Assembly: GCA_028583685.1 (NCBI GenBank)
Contig: JAMXIF010001253.1
Location: forward strand, 70,533,255 to 70,597,254
DNA from: Petaurus breviceps papuanus
Taxonomy: Eukaryota > Chordata > Mammalia > Diprotodontia > Petauridae
Direction of reading: 5' to 3'
DNA length: 64,000 nt
In this document: piece by piece, positions 32,480 to 44,439 of the stretch
Layout: the number at the start of each line of letters is the position of its first letter
Position numbering within the stretch: position 1 is the first letter of the stretch
Notes under the pieces: model-generated
The model's database searches: none
Told to the model about the DNA's origin: nothing
Seen by the model: only the letters and a program-made list of their open reading frames with translations
Made by a program: the position numbers and the translations under genes

Positions 32480-33110
32480 GGTCATGGAATGGAAGGTGCT
32501 AAAGTTAGCTCAAAAGACTTGCACTGCTGGTGGATCTGTGAATTGGTCAAACCATTCTGACAAGGAATTTGTGATTATGATTTCTTAACAATTACATGAA
32601 CAAAATGGCCGTACCTTTTGACCTAAGGATGCTATTACTACATGTAAACTCTAAGGAGAGAAAGAAGAAAAATTCTCATATAAACCAAAGTGTTTCTAAC
32701 AGCACTTTTCGTTTGTTTTTTGTTTTTGTTTTGTTTTGCTTTTGTAGCAACAAAGAATTGGAGAGGAAAAAAAATGGATGTCCATCTATTAGAGAAAGGC
32801 TAAACAAATTGTGGTAGAGGAATGCAACAGAATATCCTTTCACTTTAAGAAACAATGAATGTAAAGAACTCAGAGAAGGCTTACATGAATTTATGCCATG
32901 TGAAATAAGCATAACCAGGAATACAATGTAAAAGCCTATAACAATGGAAATAGAGAGAACAAAAAAAAAGAAGAAGAAATTGAATGCCATGTAATTAGAA
33001 TGACCAACCTTGGCTCTAATGAAGAGATTACAAAATGAATTTCCTTGCCTTCCTTGCAGAAATAGGGGAATATGGGTGACACTGAATATACTTTTAAACA
33101 AACATTGTTT
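32480..33110 (+). mobile_element. L1 3' region
   Basis: Forward L1 tail region: 'acttgcactgctggtggatc' and 'gtgaattggtcaaaccattc', then 'ggatgtccatctattagaga', 'aggctaaacaaattgtggta' and 'taagcataaccaggaataca'. These are the reverse complement of parts of 30325-31065. It is 5'-truncated. Confidence 0.7.
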
Positions 33111-33312
33111 GGGTTGCTTTTTTTCTGGCCTGCTTTTTTTTCTCTTTTGTCACTTCTTTTTCAAGAGATGACTTTATATGTAGGGGAAAGTCAAAAGGAT
33201 ACATTTGGAAAGAAAAATATAAAAAATAGACATGTTCAATATTGTTAAGCCAGACATTAGTAGATCCAAGCAATGAGGCAGAAAGAATACAATTTAAGTC
33301 TAAGCGAATCAG

Positions 33313-33480
33313 AGGGTTGGTAGATGGCACAGTGAATAGAGCACTGGCCCTGGAATCAGGAGGACCTGAGTTCAAATCCGACCTCAGACACTTAACACTT
33401 ACTAGCCATGTGACCTTAGGCAAGTCATTTAACCCAAATGCCCTTTCCCCCTCCAAAAAGCAAAAAAAAAGAAAAGAAAA
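33313..33480 (+). mobile_element. tRNA-derived SINE, subclass A
   Basis: 'ggcacagtgaatagagcact', 'gagttcaaatccgacctcag', 'gccatgtgaccttaggcaag' and tail 'ccccctccaaaaagcaaaaa'. Target duplications are not clear ('aatcaga'-like on the left only). Confidence 0.88.
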
Positions 33481-34309
33481 AGAGGATCAGATACACAAGT
33501 GCAGTCTGAGGAAGTAAATGGGAAACAGGGGTCATGTGTGAAGCAGTCTGAGAAAAAAAGAGTAAGAGATGGGAGTTTAGATATGGCCTATTGTCTCATA
33601 AAGAGACTCAAGTCTCTGGCTAGCTGAGACCTCCTCCAAACTCAGCTAGAGGCAACACCATTATGTACTCAGATTCAGGAGCCCTCTGAATCTGGAGCAA
33701 CCTCTTCTCTAAAAATGTACCGGCCAATTCCATGTGCACATCACATGCAGAAACTAAAAATAACATAATCTGTTCCTCTCAAAGCCCTGATATTCTAAGA
33801 AAGGCCTATGCAAAAAGCTTAAAAAAAAGGATCATTAATGTAACAGATCTAGTTTCGAAGGCAAATCTTTTACATGTAGGTCAAATGGGAACCGTAAGTC
33901 CTCCCAAATATGTTTCCAGAACGGTTTGTCTACTGTGAAACACAAAAATCTTAAACACTATTAATATTAACATAAAAATCCAAAATGTTATGGCCCCTTT
34001 CTTTATAAGCCACTGGCGCTTTCAAATAGTATAAAAGAACAACCATGACATACTCAACATATTCCTTTCAAAAAAGGTTTATAGCAGAAATGAAGTACCA
34101 TGTGCAGGCACCATCTCCATGGTAACTATGTTCTTTATTAAATGGGAATGGGAATGGTATAATTAACTTACATGACCTCCTATTGCCTATAATACTCAAC
34201 AGTCTACAATGAATATGTCAGATTAGTGTGAGGAAAATGTTTTGAAAACCTTAAAGCAACTTAGGTGAGTTTTAATTATTTGCATCATCATCATCATCAT
34301 CCTTTTCAA
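33481..34309. other. Unassigned sequence
   Basis: No recognised repeat or gene apart from a short (CAT)n run at 34282-34301. Confidence 0.4.
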
Positions 34310-35180
34310 TCTTATTCAGTCAGTCAATAAACAATTATTAAGTCCTTACTATGTGCCAGGCACTGTGATAAGTGCTGGGAATGCAAGGAAAGGCAAAATT
34401 TCTCCCTGTCCTCAAGGAGCTTATATTTTAATCAGGGAGATGTCTTGTAAATAATTAGATACACACATAATAATCTCAGAGGAGAAAGCATTAACAGCCA
34501 AGGAAGAGTGAAAGACTCAGTAAAGATGTCCTGCAGAAAATAAGATTTAAGCAGTCTTGAAGGAAGTCAGGGAAACTAAGAACTAAAAGAGAGGTGAAAT
34601 GAATTCCAGGCATAGGAGAAAGCCAGTGGAAAAACATGGAGAAATGAAATGGGATGTTCTTTGTGAGGAACAATAAGTGGGTCAATGTAACTGGACTATT
34701 GTGCATATGGAGAGGAATAAAGTGTAATGTTGACTGAATTAGTAGGAGAGAACCACGCTATAACAGTTTTAAATGCTAAACAAAGGAATTTTTATTTGAT
34801 CCTTTAGGTGATAGGAAACCATTGGAGATTCTTAAGTGGGAGAAGAAAATGGCCTATTCTGACCTACATGTTAGTAAAATTGCTTTTGCAGTTTAATGGA
34901 GGGTGAATTAGAGTGAGAGAGACATGAGGCAGACAGACCAATTAATAGTCCATCTGAGAAGTGATGAGTAAGAATTAGGGTAGTGGCTACTTGAATAGAG
35001 AAAAGGGGACACATATAATATGAGAAGTAGAAAGGTAGAAACAAGATTGGACAACAGAATATATATATGGGGCAAGTTACAGTGAAGAGTGAAAAATGCA
35101 CCTAAGTTTCCAGACTGGGTGACAGAGTATAGTAGTGCCCTTGACTTTCTTATGAAGTAGAGGTGACCCTGAGTTCTTGA
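34310..35180 (-). mobile_element. L2 LINE, reverse
   Basis: 'caataaacaattattaagtc', 'atgtgccaggcactgtgata', 'ctccctgtcctcaaggagct', 'agtaactggactattg'-type blocks and 'gtgacagagtatagtagtgc' follow the reversed L2 order for about 870 bp. The coding frame is not open. Confidence 0.83.
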
Positions 35181-35881
35181 AAGCTATGCCAGGGAATCAT
35201 ACTGAAAACAAAATCTTTGCCTTGTCAGAGAATTATCCATAGCTAGGTTCAAGAAGATTCATCACTAGGTTGCCCTCAGAGTAAAGGATTTTTCAGCCAT
35301 AGCAACTCACAAGGATCATCTCTTAAAGGACAAGGAGGATCATGATTTGGACTGATGAAGGGAGTACCCACCACGTTGATCATGTTGAAATCAGACCCAT
35401 TAGGGAAGGGCATCATTATAGGCAGGAATGAAGAATGCTGAAAAGTGTTCGGTTTTGGTTGTCTCATACTAGTCCTTGTAGCACAATATTTCTATTGTAA
35501 GAGTGGACTGGTAAACTGTCTCCTTTTTATCATCAAAGTTGAATTAGTATAGTCCCTAAAATTGTCAAAATCTCTCAAATCTAACAGATTTTTAATCTTA
35601 TCCATTCTGAAGTTCACTCCAAATAATTCAGAATACAACCCATACATACCTGCTCATTCTATGTAACTCTTGTCCATGTCCTTCTATGAACTTACCACAA
35701 TGAGTCCACTCAATCTGCTGGAGGTCTACAATTTCTCCTAATATCATAAGGGTACCAGCATTCTGCCTGTTCACCTGTCTGTCCCTCTCAAAAAAAAAAT
35801 CATATCCAGATGTCAGAGTCAGCTGACCAAAAAAAATCCCCAAAGAAAATAGCACATTTCGGGAATATTAAGGAAAAAATA
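35181..35881. other. Unassigned sequence
   Basis: Unknown. The stretch 35620-35720 has a faint resemblance to 36470-36560 ('gctcattctatgtaactctt' versus 'actcatcctgtgcgactctt'), so both may be copies of one unnamed repeat. Confidence 0.4.
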
Positions 35882-35895
35882 GAATATACACTTTT

Positions 35896-36041
35896 TTTTT
35901 GCTTTTTGGAGAGCAATTGGGGTTAAGTGACTTGTCCAAGGCCACAAGGCTAGTTTCTGTGTTGAGTGTCTGAGGCAGAATTTTAACTCAGATCCTCCTG
36001 CCTCCAGGGCCAGTGCTCTATTCACTGCACCACCTAGCCAC
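35896..36041 (-). mobile_element. tRNA-derived SINE, subclass A, reverse
   Basis: Reverse SINE with perfect 14-bp TSDs 'gaatatacactttt' at 35882-35895 and 36042-36055. Body motifs 'gcaattggggttaagtgact', 'ccaaggccacaaggctagtt' and 'cactgcaccacctagcca'. A short deletion near the tail makes it slightly smaller than its sisters. Confidence 0.95.
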
Positions 36042-36239
36042 GAATATACACTTTTATTATATGAAAGAGAGATAAAGGGATTCTTAGAATTATTGCAATT
36101 TTTTACTTTTATGTCACATCTCACTGCCTTTTATCATTATTATTTCTGCTTGTGACTTTCTTCCCAATTAAAATGTGAGCTCCCTGAAGATAGTTCAATT
36201 TAAACTTAACAGATATTTATTAAGTTCACACTAGGTACA

Positions 36240-36450
36240 ATGTAAAAGATAGCTTGGTGTAGAGGATTGAAAATTGACCTTAGAATTCAAAAGATCCCAG
36301 ATGCAAGTTCTGCCTCCAACACAAATTATCTAAATAACCACATCTTTCACTTAACCTCAGTCCCAGGCAACTACTAATGTCTATAGGTTACAGGCAAGTT
36401 GCCAATCTGTGTTGGGAGAGATCCAGAGTACCTTGAAATATTCCAAAGGT
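36240..36450 (+). mobile_element. tRNA-headed SINE, subclass C (diverged)
   Basis: 'gatagcttggtgtagaggat', 'gatgcaagttctgcctccaa'-like B-box region, 'ctcagtcccaggcaactact' and 'gccaatctgtgttgggagag' follow the order of the copy at 23440. Confidence 0.55.
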
Positions 36451-36949
36451 TCAGTGATCTCAACAGTGTTCATTCTTCCTTTAAAAATACAGACCACAAC
36501 CTATCCATGCTTACTCATCCTGTGCGACTCTTATCCAACCCTCCCTATAAGTCTGATACAGAGGGTCTGTCCATCTAAGGAGAGGTATTCCTCATTTTCT
36601 CTTAAAAGCCCAAAGATATGCTTTACTCTTGTTCTTAATTGTTTCTTATTTGTTATGTTTTGAAGTCTACAAATACTACTACCTGCTTCTATATAGTCCT
36701 CTGAATGAGAGGATTATAGTACTCCATGATATTCAGTCATACAACAATGGTAGAATATTGATATCAAAAAGATAGAACTTTATTTCAAAGATAAGTATGG
36801 GAGTGATTAAAGAAGCTTTGCTATTTCTGGAAGAAAATCTATCCTATATCATCCTCTTGTTTATTTCTGGGCCCAACTTAATTCCCATTTTCAATATCTG
36901 TCCAGGATAACTGCTAATGGAGGAGTTCTATGTACATCTAACTGCAAGT
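36451..36949. other. Unassigned sequence
   Basis: No named element. See the possible unnamed repeat shared with 35620-35720. Confidence 0.4.
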
Positions 36950-36966
36950 TATAATCTAGTCAAAAG

Positions 36967-37130
36967 GGGCAGCTAGGTGGCACAGTGAATAGACCACTAG
37001 CCCTGGAGTCAAGAGGACCTGAGTTCAAATCTGGTCTCAGATACCTAACACTTACTAGCCATGTGACGTTGGGCAAGTCACTTAATCCCAATTGCCCTGC
37101 CTTCCCCCTCTCCAAAAGGGAAAAAAAACA
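36967..37130 (+). mobile_element. tRNA-derived SINE, subclass A
   Basis: A well-preserved copy: 'gggcagctaggtggcacagt', 'gagttcaaatctggtctcag', 'gccatgtgacgttgggcaag' and 'cttaatcccaattgccctgc'. 17-bp TSDs (36950-36966 and 37131-37147) start 'tataatctag' and differ at two positions. Confidence 0.94.
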
Positions 37131-37147
37131 TATAATCTAGATAAAAG

Positions 37148-37790
37148 ACACACTTAATCTACTTGGTTTGTCCTCTGTGGATAGAAAAGTCAAACTCTTC
37201 TAAGTGACTATGAATCATACAGACAATCAACAATCATTTTTTAAGAACCTATTACATTTCAGGCTCTTTGCTTAAGCACATATACAGGAGGCTGGGTTGT
37301 GTGATGTCCCAGGGTTTGATGCAATAAACAAAATGTCATCTACAGACAGGAACATCTGGAGGACCTCCCCATCTATAAGGAATCCTTCTTCAATATGGAC
37401 TCTGTAATGGATCTCCTCTACGAGAGTAGAAAATACCTCAAAGAAAGAGTGAGTATATACATGTGTTTTTTTTTCAAAGCCTCTCTAAAGAACTTTTGAA
37501 TCAATTGCATGACATAAGAAACATTGGCAAAGGACCACCAAGCATGGCATGCTCTCATCAAAAGAGGCAGAATTGCAGTATTCTCAAAAGAAACATGAGA
37601 TGCACAAATTTTGATGTATCTCCACTTCAAATGTTTGTGTGGACTATTTATGGCTGACACGTGGTAGAGTCTTCCAAGCTCATATTGATCTGATCAGTCA
37701 CAGTCAGACACATCATACCTTGACTCCAATATAGTGATGTCATTTTGATCCTCTTTGAGAACAAAGGACAGCAACCAACTATATATTTCT
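37148..37790 (+). mobile_element. Possible RTE-like element
   Basis: Only the last part is recognisable: 'agtgatgtcattttgatcct' followed by 'ctttgagaacaaaggacagc' resembles the RTE-type endings at 10930-10990 and 11330-11370. The upstream portion is assigned only by contiguity. A short L2-like patch is at about 37220-37270. Confidence 0.4.
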
Positions 37791-37925
37791 ATCCCAATTT
37801 TATGTCTCACCTCATATTAATTATCTTGTTATTTCAGTTTTCTTGTTCAAAAAAATCTTGCATAATTTTGACATTTGCATGGAGAAACATTGTTGGAAAA
37901 GAGCTTTTAAGGTAACATTTTTCTC

Positions 37926-38078
37926 AGGGTGGCTAGGTGGAGCAGTGAAGAGCACCAGCCCTGGAGTAAGGAGGACCTGAGTTCAAATCCAGCCTCAGAC
38001 ACTTAACACAAAAAACTATCCATGTGACCTTGGACAAGTCACTTAACCCCAATTGCCCTACCTCCAAAAAAAAAAAAC
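37926..38078 (+). mobile_element. tRNA-derived SINE, subclass A
   Basis: 'agggtggctaggtggagcag', 'gagttcaaatccagcctcag', 'tccatgtgaccttggacaag' and an A tail. 17-bp TSDs (37909-37925 and 38079-38095), starting 'aaggtaacattt', differ at one base. Confidence 0.95.
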
Positions 38079-38095
38079 AAGGTAATATTTTTCTC

Positions 38096-39249
38096 CATAA
38101 TCAATATGCAAGTAAACCAATGAGATTGTACATTTTCTGTGTATTTCAGTCAATTGTGTGATAAGATCTGGCCTACTATGAAATATCACTTATACTTACA
38201 AAAGTTCCCGTTTCATATAAATACCATCACCAAAGATGCCCTTAATAAATGTGTAGATTATTCTCAAAAAAAAATTTACAAAGATGAGAAAGTAGACATA
38301 TAAATTGATGTTCTCCCAGTCATCTTTCCAGTGTACTAATAAAGTGTTAATTTATATTTAATATTTATTTTATTTTAAAATATTTATTTTAAATGTATTT
38401 ATTTTAATTATTTAAATAAAATATTAATTTAAATTTATTTACTTATTTTATCTTTAATAAAGTGTTTAAGAATTTTCCCCACCTTTGGTATCTTCCTTCA
38501 TTCAGGTATCTTGTGAATTACTTCCTATATCCAAATGTATTAACATGAGTCACCTATAGCAATATTTATGTATGCTTGGTCTAATCCAGGTTTTTTTTTC
38601 CCTTTTTTGTTCCCTTTAGAACCATTTCTACCTATATAATCACCTCCTAGAACTGTGATGTTAGATTCCAAGTACGATGACTTCACTATCCTTGATTTTC
38701 AAAAGTCTTATTTACTACAAATCTTTGAAGATTATTTTCACCCTAATCTATTTGTTCTCTTACTTATAGTTTTCTCCTTAAATGCCTTTGGAGTGGTTTT
38801 GTTAGTGGATTTCTAGCCAATCTTTCAGTAAACTGATTTTTATCCTTCACTGTTTCTCTTCATTTTATGAGGTGATACTGCCCATAATATTCCACTATTT
38901 TTTTCTTTAAATGTTTAAAAATGAGTTCACGTTCTAAAGCTGAGTTGCTCTCAAATGTGTTATATCTGTTCTGCTCAGGAGAACAATTTATTTATATTAT
39001 TTAAATCTTATATGAATTATTGTAGTATTGTATATCTATTTTCTTTCTTCTATCCACAACTCACTTTTCAGCATTTCATCAAATTGGTTATGTTAAAGTT
39101 GTTTTAACTATATGCCATATATTTATTTTCATTCTTTCTTCTTGCTTTGTACTAAGTCCTACTCTGATACCTTATCCTGATATGGAAATGATTCTGGGTT
39201 CTAAAAGGCTGTGCCAGCAGAGTAATTATGGCAAGCCCTGCCATGCTAG
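38096..39249. other. Mostly unassigned, with an AT-rich block
   Basis: 38339-38465 is nearly pure A/T made of short 'attta' and 'aaat' motifs. The rest holds no element or gene I can name. Confidence 0.45.
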
Positions 39250-39800
39250 AAAGGTTTTGATACAGTCCCAACAATAGATTGAGCCTGCTTTTTGGGAACA
39301 AAGCCTAACCAAGTAAGGAAAGTATCTTCCATAGTAGTTTGACCACTTGATGATGAATTCTTTGTGCTTGGTGACCTATGAAACAGGGTAAAGTACAATA
39401 CTCAACCCCCTTCAGCCTCTGCAGTGCCATTTGACATGCTTTTGAAAAAGGGGACAGAAGGTTCTAAGAATTTCAGTTTTTATATTATAATTCTGACTAT
39501 ACACTTTAACTTAGTTGTTGCTGCTAGAAATTTGAGATCCTCATCGAATGACTGGAAAAACTGTATCACAGCAATCTTGACATTCCCAATATAAATAAAG
39601 AGACAGAAGGAAGTTGCAATTAAATGGAAGGATGGATTACAGGTTCTCTTTGGAGAGGCAAATAAATGAGTTGGCATATTTGGTTGTGTTGTGCATTCAA
39701 AGACAATACAAAACAGAATTTCATGGAACTTTTGAATCACCATGAACATTGTAGGGCTCATGATAAATATTTGCAAAGAGAGGATGCTGAAAACAATTGC
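39250..39800. repeat. Unnamed diverged repeat, copy 1
   Basis: 'gttgcaattaaatggaagga' and 'ctctttggagaggcaaataa' recur in similar form near 42080-42140, with 'gacctatgaaacagggtaaa' echoed at 42360. A 98-codon minus-strand frame (39480-39776) is open but resembles no family I can name. The spacing similarity to copy 2 suggests a repeat. Confidence 0.4.
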
Positions 39801-39957
39801 AATTCATGCACTAACTTCTATAGAAGATAAAATAAAGAGATTCTACAAGGACAGTAATAAAATAGACAGATATGCACACATACATACACAATATGTTGAT
39901 GCTGATATATAGATCGCTATTGGCAAATATATATGTGTATGTAAATATATACATTGA

Positions 39958-40029
39958 CAGAGAGAGAGGAGAGAGAAAGAGAGAGACAGAGAGACAGAGA
40001 GAGACAGAGAGAGACAGAGAGAGAGAGAG
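39958..40029. repeat. (GA)n / (GAGACA)n low-complexity
   Basis: A purine-rich GA repeat with periodic 'gagacagaga' units. Reverse frames through it give only S/L repeats. Confidence 0.9.
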
Positions 40030-40299
40030 CAGGAACAAGGAATGAGGGAGGCTAAAGATGTACAGAGTCCACAGAAGCCTCATGCCTATAGCCAATGAAT
40101 AGTTCCTTAGATGAAAGAATTTAAAGGTTCTGTAAACATGGTAAGAATTGAGTAATATCACAAAAAAGTTCTTTAATGGAAAGAAAACAACTCATTCTTG
40201 ATACTGAAAGTCTATGCTGAATTGCATGCAAAGCATGATCTTGTTACACAGTTTCCTACATTGGTAAAATCATAGGACTGAACAAAATAAATATGCCCT

Positions 40300-41130
40300 G
40301 AACTCTGCAAAGCAACTAATCCATCAACATTTATTAATATATTAGGTACTTGCTAAGCAACACAGATGCAAAGGTAAAACAAAACGTAGAAATTTTCCTT
40401 AGGGAATTTGAAATCTAGTAGATGAGACAAATACACAAGCACTTATAATACAAGTAAAGTATAAGAGTCCAAAAAGAGTAATATGAGACATTCAAGAAGG
40501 GAACAGAGACCTAATAGTTGATGGGATGAGGGAGGGCTGTGAGAGAGGTAGAGTAGAGCTGGCCCTTGAAGGAAGAGAAGGTTTTTAACTGCCAGAGAAA
40601 TGGAAGGAGAATATTCCAAGCATGGACAACAGTGTGCAATAAAGCAAGAAAAGCAATACTAAATTTAGGAATGATTAATCTAGTTTGACTAGAATATAAG
40701 GTACACATGATAAAGACGAAAAGGAAAATCGGGACCTTTATTTGCTAACCAATGTGAAGTTATTGGAGGTTTTTTTATGTTTTGGGGGGGGGTTGTTTCT
40801 TTTTTTTTTTAATTAAATGAATGATATGGTCAGACCAATAGTTTATATAGATTTCTCCAGCAATAATATGAAGGATGTACTAGAAAGGAGAAATACTGGA
40901 AGCAAGGAAATCAGGTGGAAGCTCTTACAAAGCTTAGACAAGAAATAATGATGGCCTAAAGTAGGTGGGTAGTAATGAGAGCAGAAAAAAGATCAGATAA
41001 AAAAGACATTTCAAGAGTAAAATTTATAGTACTTGAAAACTAACTGGACATGAGAACAAAGGAAAAGGAAGAGTTAAGGGTCATCTGAGCCTAAATAACA
41101 TCAACAGATATAGAGAGAGAGGTTTTGGGG
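40300..41130 (-). mobile_element. L2 LINE, reverse, diverged
   Basis: 'catcaacatttattaatata', 'gggaatttgaaatctagtag', 'agctggcccttgaaggaaga', 'ggagaatattccaagcatgg' and 'aatgatatggtcagaccaat' follow the reversed L2 order. A T/G-rich insertion of about 40 bp is at 40770-40812. Confidence 0.75.
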
Positions 41131-41633
41131 GCAGAAACCAAACTGACATTTTATCCTTGTCATTGATGATACCTACATTTAAAGTTTATTTAAAATAAGT
41201 CTTTGATAGTACTGTCTGGTTTAAATCTAAATCTCATTTTTAAGAGAGAAAAATAATTAGGTTAGGTAACTTGGCTAACTTATACACTCATCTTCCCGCT
41301 TCCTTTTATGGTCCATCAAGCCTGTCTTAAGTGCCTTCCTTGAAACCATTAGAACCTCAAAACAAATTGATTTTTTTCTTATATGATAAACATATAGTCA
41401 TTGGAGCTTACTGTCTACTGGAGAATTCCAGACATAGGGTAATCTTTGGAGGATATATTCTAGAATCTTCAGAAATTTAATTCCACTTCTTCCTTGTGAC
41501 CTGGAAGTGACCTTGGTTTTTCAAAAGTATTGCCAGTGATGTGTATATTGTTGAAAAAATCTACCAAGTTGGAAAAGTTTTGAATCGAGTTCCAGTGACA
41601 GACTAGGTGTACCTGCTGTTCAAGGACCAGACT
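41131..41633. other. Unassigned sequence
   Basis: No recognised element. Confidence 0.4.
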
Positions 41634-41641
41634 ATCTAAGC

Positions 41642-41740
41642 CAGGTCTGTATAATCTGTGGGGTGCCTGCAGGGCAACCTGAAAAAATATAGAGGAAATG
41701 TAGAGGAAAACCTTTGGTGGTCACAGATTGTGCAGGCCTG
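41642..41740. mobile_element. hAT-type MITE with terminal inverted repeats
   Basis: The left end CAGGTCTGTATAATCTGTG and the complement of the right end CAGGCCTGCACAATCTGTG match at 16 of 19 positions. 8-bp flanks 'atctaagc' (41634-41641) and 'atttaagt' (41741-41748) match at 6 of 8, as expected for an old hAT target duplication. At 99 bp it has no coding capacity and must have been mobilised in trans. Confidence 0.78.
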
Positions 41741-41748
41741 ATTTAAGT

Positions 41749-43354
41749 AAAGCAAGTATTATTACTAGCAGGTTCACCAAGTGATGAATTCTTTGGTCAT
41801 GGAAAATCATAAAATAAATGAAACACTAAGGAATCATCTCTTCTCTGTGGGTCCTTTCCTATTCCAAATTTACAGCAAGTGATTGGTAGAAAAGGTAGAG
41901 AATAATAAACAGATAGTTTAAAAAACAGTGATTCTTAGCATTCTCTATCTGTGAACATTAATTTAACTTTGTTATTTTAAGAACAATATGTTTGTCCAAG
42001 GAGAAATGAGTTGATATACCATTAGAAGATTTCAATCATATCAACTTTGATTTTCTTCCTATAAGTTAAAAGACACAATAAAATTGCAACTTAATGGCAG
42101 GACCATTTTTCATGTTTTCCTTGGAGAAGCAAATACAAGAGGTTTTTTTTTTATTCAAGAAGAAATAGAATTCCATGGGATGGATACTCGGTCGCCTTGA
42201 TTTGTAGTGCTCATGGTGAGCAAAGGCAAGAGAACCATCATGGCTCTAATTGTAACTGATATACCAATATCTGGGGCAGAAGATGAAGAAGCAGAGGAGT
42301 GTTATTAAGAACTTGGAGTAAAGCTCAAAATCAAGTCACCATATTCCTTGATACTTGGTGACCTCATGAAAAGGGGAAAAGTGAGCAATGGTACAAAACA
42401 TCGTTCAAGATTAAGAAAAGAAAGAGGCCAAGAGAAGCTTGTAGTTCATTCAGATACGTCTGGCTTGCATAAAATGAATCCTTGTGGTTATTGACATGAG
42501 TATCTTTCTAGGTTTATCTTTTAGGATGTTAGGTTTATTTCAAACTTCATTTCTCAAAAATTTTTGCTGCTCTTCCCTACCTCCTTTATTTATCTGATAA
42601 GTTAGCATTGTTTTAGATTTCATACTCCCTTTGGGGATGCAGTATATAGCCTTTGAGGTTCCTTTATCTCTATATGATCATATCATAATTCCACTACCTT
42701 TAGTTTTCTTTGTACTGAACCATCTGAGATAAGCAATCTCAATGACGCCTCACATACAAAGAGTTCAGCATGGAAGCCCCATGCTCTCTAGTTGACTTTT
42801 CCTTGGGGTTTCTTATTTCTCACTATCTGAATATGCCTCCCATTTCCCTCACTGGACTGAACAAATTCAATATATTCCCTGGTTTAAGGGTACTGAGGTG
42901 GAGGTAGGGTAGGGCATGGGTCACTGTCTCAAAAATGCAGAATCAGAATCACTACAGCTGAAATTTGAAATGTAAATCTACCAGCTTCTTCACACAGAGT
43001 ATAAACTTGGACTGGTTACACTGATTGTGACCTTCAGACTTAATCTGGCCTTGTAAATGGCTTTAGGAAAATCATTAGGCCTCAAAAATCTTTCTGGTCT
43101 AAAAATCTTCCATTAACTCTATTCATATTTGCAAAATCATTCCTTGGCCTGCCTATCCATGGCACATCAGGGCTCCAAGTAACTCAAAACTCAAAAGTCA
43201 TTATTTTCTCTGGAGAAAAGAGAATTTAGGGAAGAATAGGTTAGCTGTCTCTAACTATTTGAAGCACTGACAACTAAACTTTTTCTGCTTGGTCCCAGGA
43301 GGCAGAAATAGGAGCAGACATTGAAAGCTGACAAGAAGAAAATTTAATAAAGTT
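41749..43354. other. Unassigned sequence, including unnamed repeat copy 2
   Basis: Around 42060-42400 the motifs 'aaattgcaacttaatggcag', 'ttccttggagaagcaaatac' and 'gataCttggtgacctcatga' parallel 39360-39680. Nothing else is recognised; no credible exon is present. Confidence 0.4.
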
Positions 43355-43485
43355 AATGATACCTGACATTTAAATATCTTTTTAAAACCTTCAAATCATT
43401 TTAACATATATTGTCTCTTTTGAAGCATTGGAACCATTCTGTAAGATAGGTGTTGTTATTATACCTATCGTACAGTTCGGTCAAA
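43355..43485 (-). mobile_element. MIR/CORE-SINE fragment, reverse
   Basis: 'tgatacctgacatttaaata', 'taacatatattgtctctttt' and 'gtaagataggtgttgttatt' fit the reversed 3' part of a CORE-SINE. Confidence 0.55.
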
Positions 43486-43495
43486 TAAGTATTTG

Positions 43496-43835
43496 TTATT
43501 ATCATTCAGTCCTTTTAGTCATTGCCAAGTTTTCATGACTCCATATAGGGTTTTCTTGGCAAACATACTGGAGTAGTTTGCAATTTCCTTCTCCAATAGT
43601 CATTTATTAAGCTTCTACTATGTGCCCAACTCTTGCTAAGTGCTAACAATAGAAAAAAGGCAACTCCTCTTCTCAAGAAGCTCACAGTCTAATGAGAGAA
43701 AGACCATAAAAACAACTGAGTATCAGATAGGTTAAACGACTTGGCCCAGACAAAAATGTGTAAAGCTGAATGTGAACTCAGGTCTTCATGATTCCATGCC
43801 CAACACTTTATCCACTAGGCCATAGTGACTATTTT
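43496..43835 (-). mobile_element. MAR1-type SINE, reverse, split by an L2 piece
   Basis: 'catgactccatatagggttt', 'tcttggcaaacatactggag' and 'tagtttgcaatttccttctc' are the reversed MAR1 tail. After an L2 fragment (43597-43720) it resumes with 'gttaaacgacttggcccaga', 'tgtgaactcaggtcttcatg' and 'actttatccactaggccata'. Confidence 0.75.
43597..43720 (-). mobile_element. L2 3' end, reverse, within MAR1
   Basis: 'tcatttattaagcttctact', 'atgtgcccaactcttgctaa' and 'cttctcaagaagctcacagt' are a reversed L2 terminus lying between the two MAR1 halves. Confidence 0.72.
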
Positions 43836-44000
43836 AGGCTACATGTAAACTTCCTAATAATTAGTGCTATCTAGTAGATTTTTATGTACTGGATGTATTT
43901 AAACAAAAGCTGGAAATCACTTGTCAGATAACAGGGAGAAAATTGGGGCTCAAATATGGGATTGGACAAGTTTACCTTCCAACTTTGAGATTCTGTGATA
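43836..44000 (+). mobile_element. L3/CR1 3' end
   Basis: 'ggatgtatttaaacaaaagc', 'tggaaatcacttgtcagata' and 'accttccaactttgagattc' followed by 'tgtgat' are the forward L3/CR1 3' terminus. Confidence 0.65.
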
Positions 44001-44439
44001 TTTGTTTGCCACACATATCTAAAGTGCTGTTTCCCTTATTATCTCAATCAGCTTCCTCCAAAATAGCACCTTCCTTCCCCCACCCTTCACATATATCAAC
44101 ACCTTGCCATAACAGAACCACCATAATTCTAACCTATTCTCACACTCTATCATAATGGTTCATCTTCGCAGGGCCCACCAAACTGTCTAACATAACAATA
44201 AATATTTATGTAGGCTTTTATTTAGGAATCTCTATTTTATGCCATTAAAATAAAGTGCAAATTAGCATACAGAATAAATTATCAACATTCTACTAGACCC
44301 ATGAATACAGATCAGATTTTAAATTCCCAGGTCAAGAATTCTGTCTTTTCCATAAGTACAATTTCTCTAACTTGGAAATTCAATACATAATAGTTATAGA
44401 TGATGACAATAAGTGACAATGATTTAGAAAGCATTCAAA
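44001..44439. other. Unassigned sequence
   Basis: Pyrimidine-rich at 44030-44160 with no family match; otherwise AT-rich. Confidence 0.4.

Noticed and set aside
39480-39776. A 98-codon minus-strand frame, considered as an olfactory or vomeronasal receptor remnant
   Set aside because: The hydrophobic stretches lack the family signatures, and the segment has a similar partner at 42 kb, fitting a repeat better.
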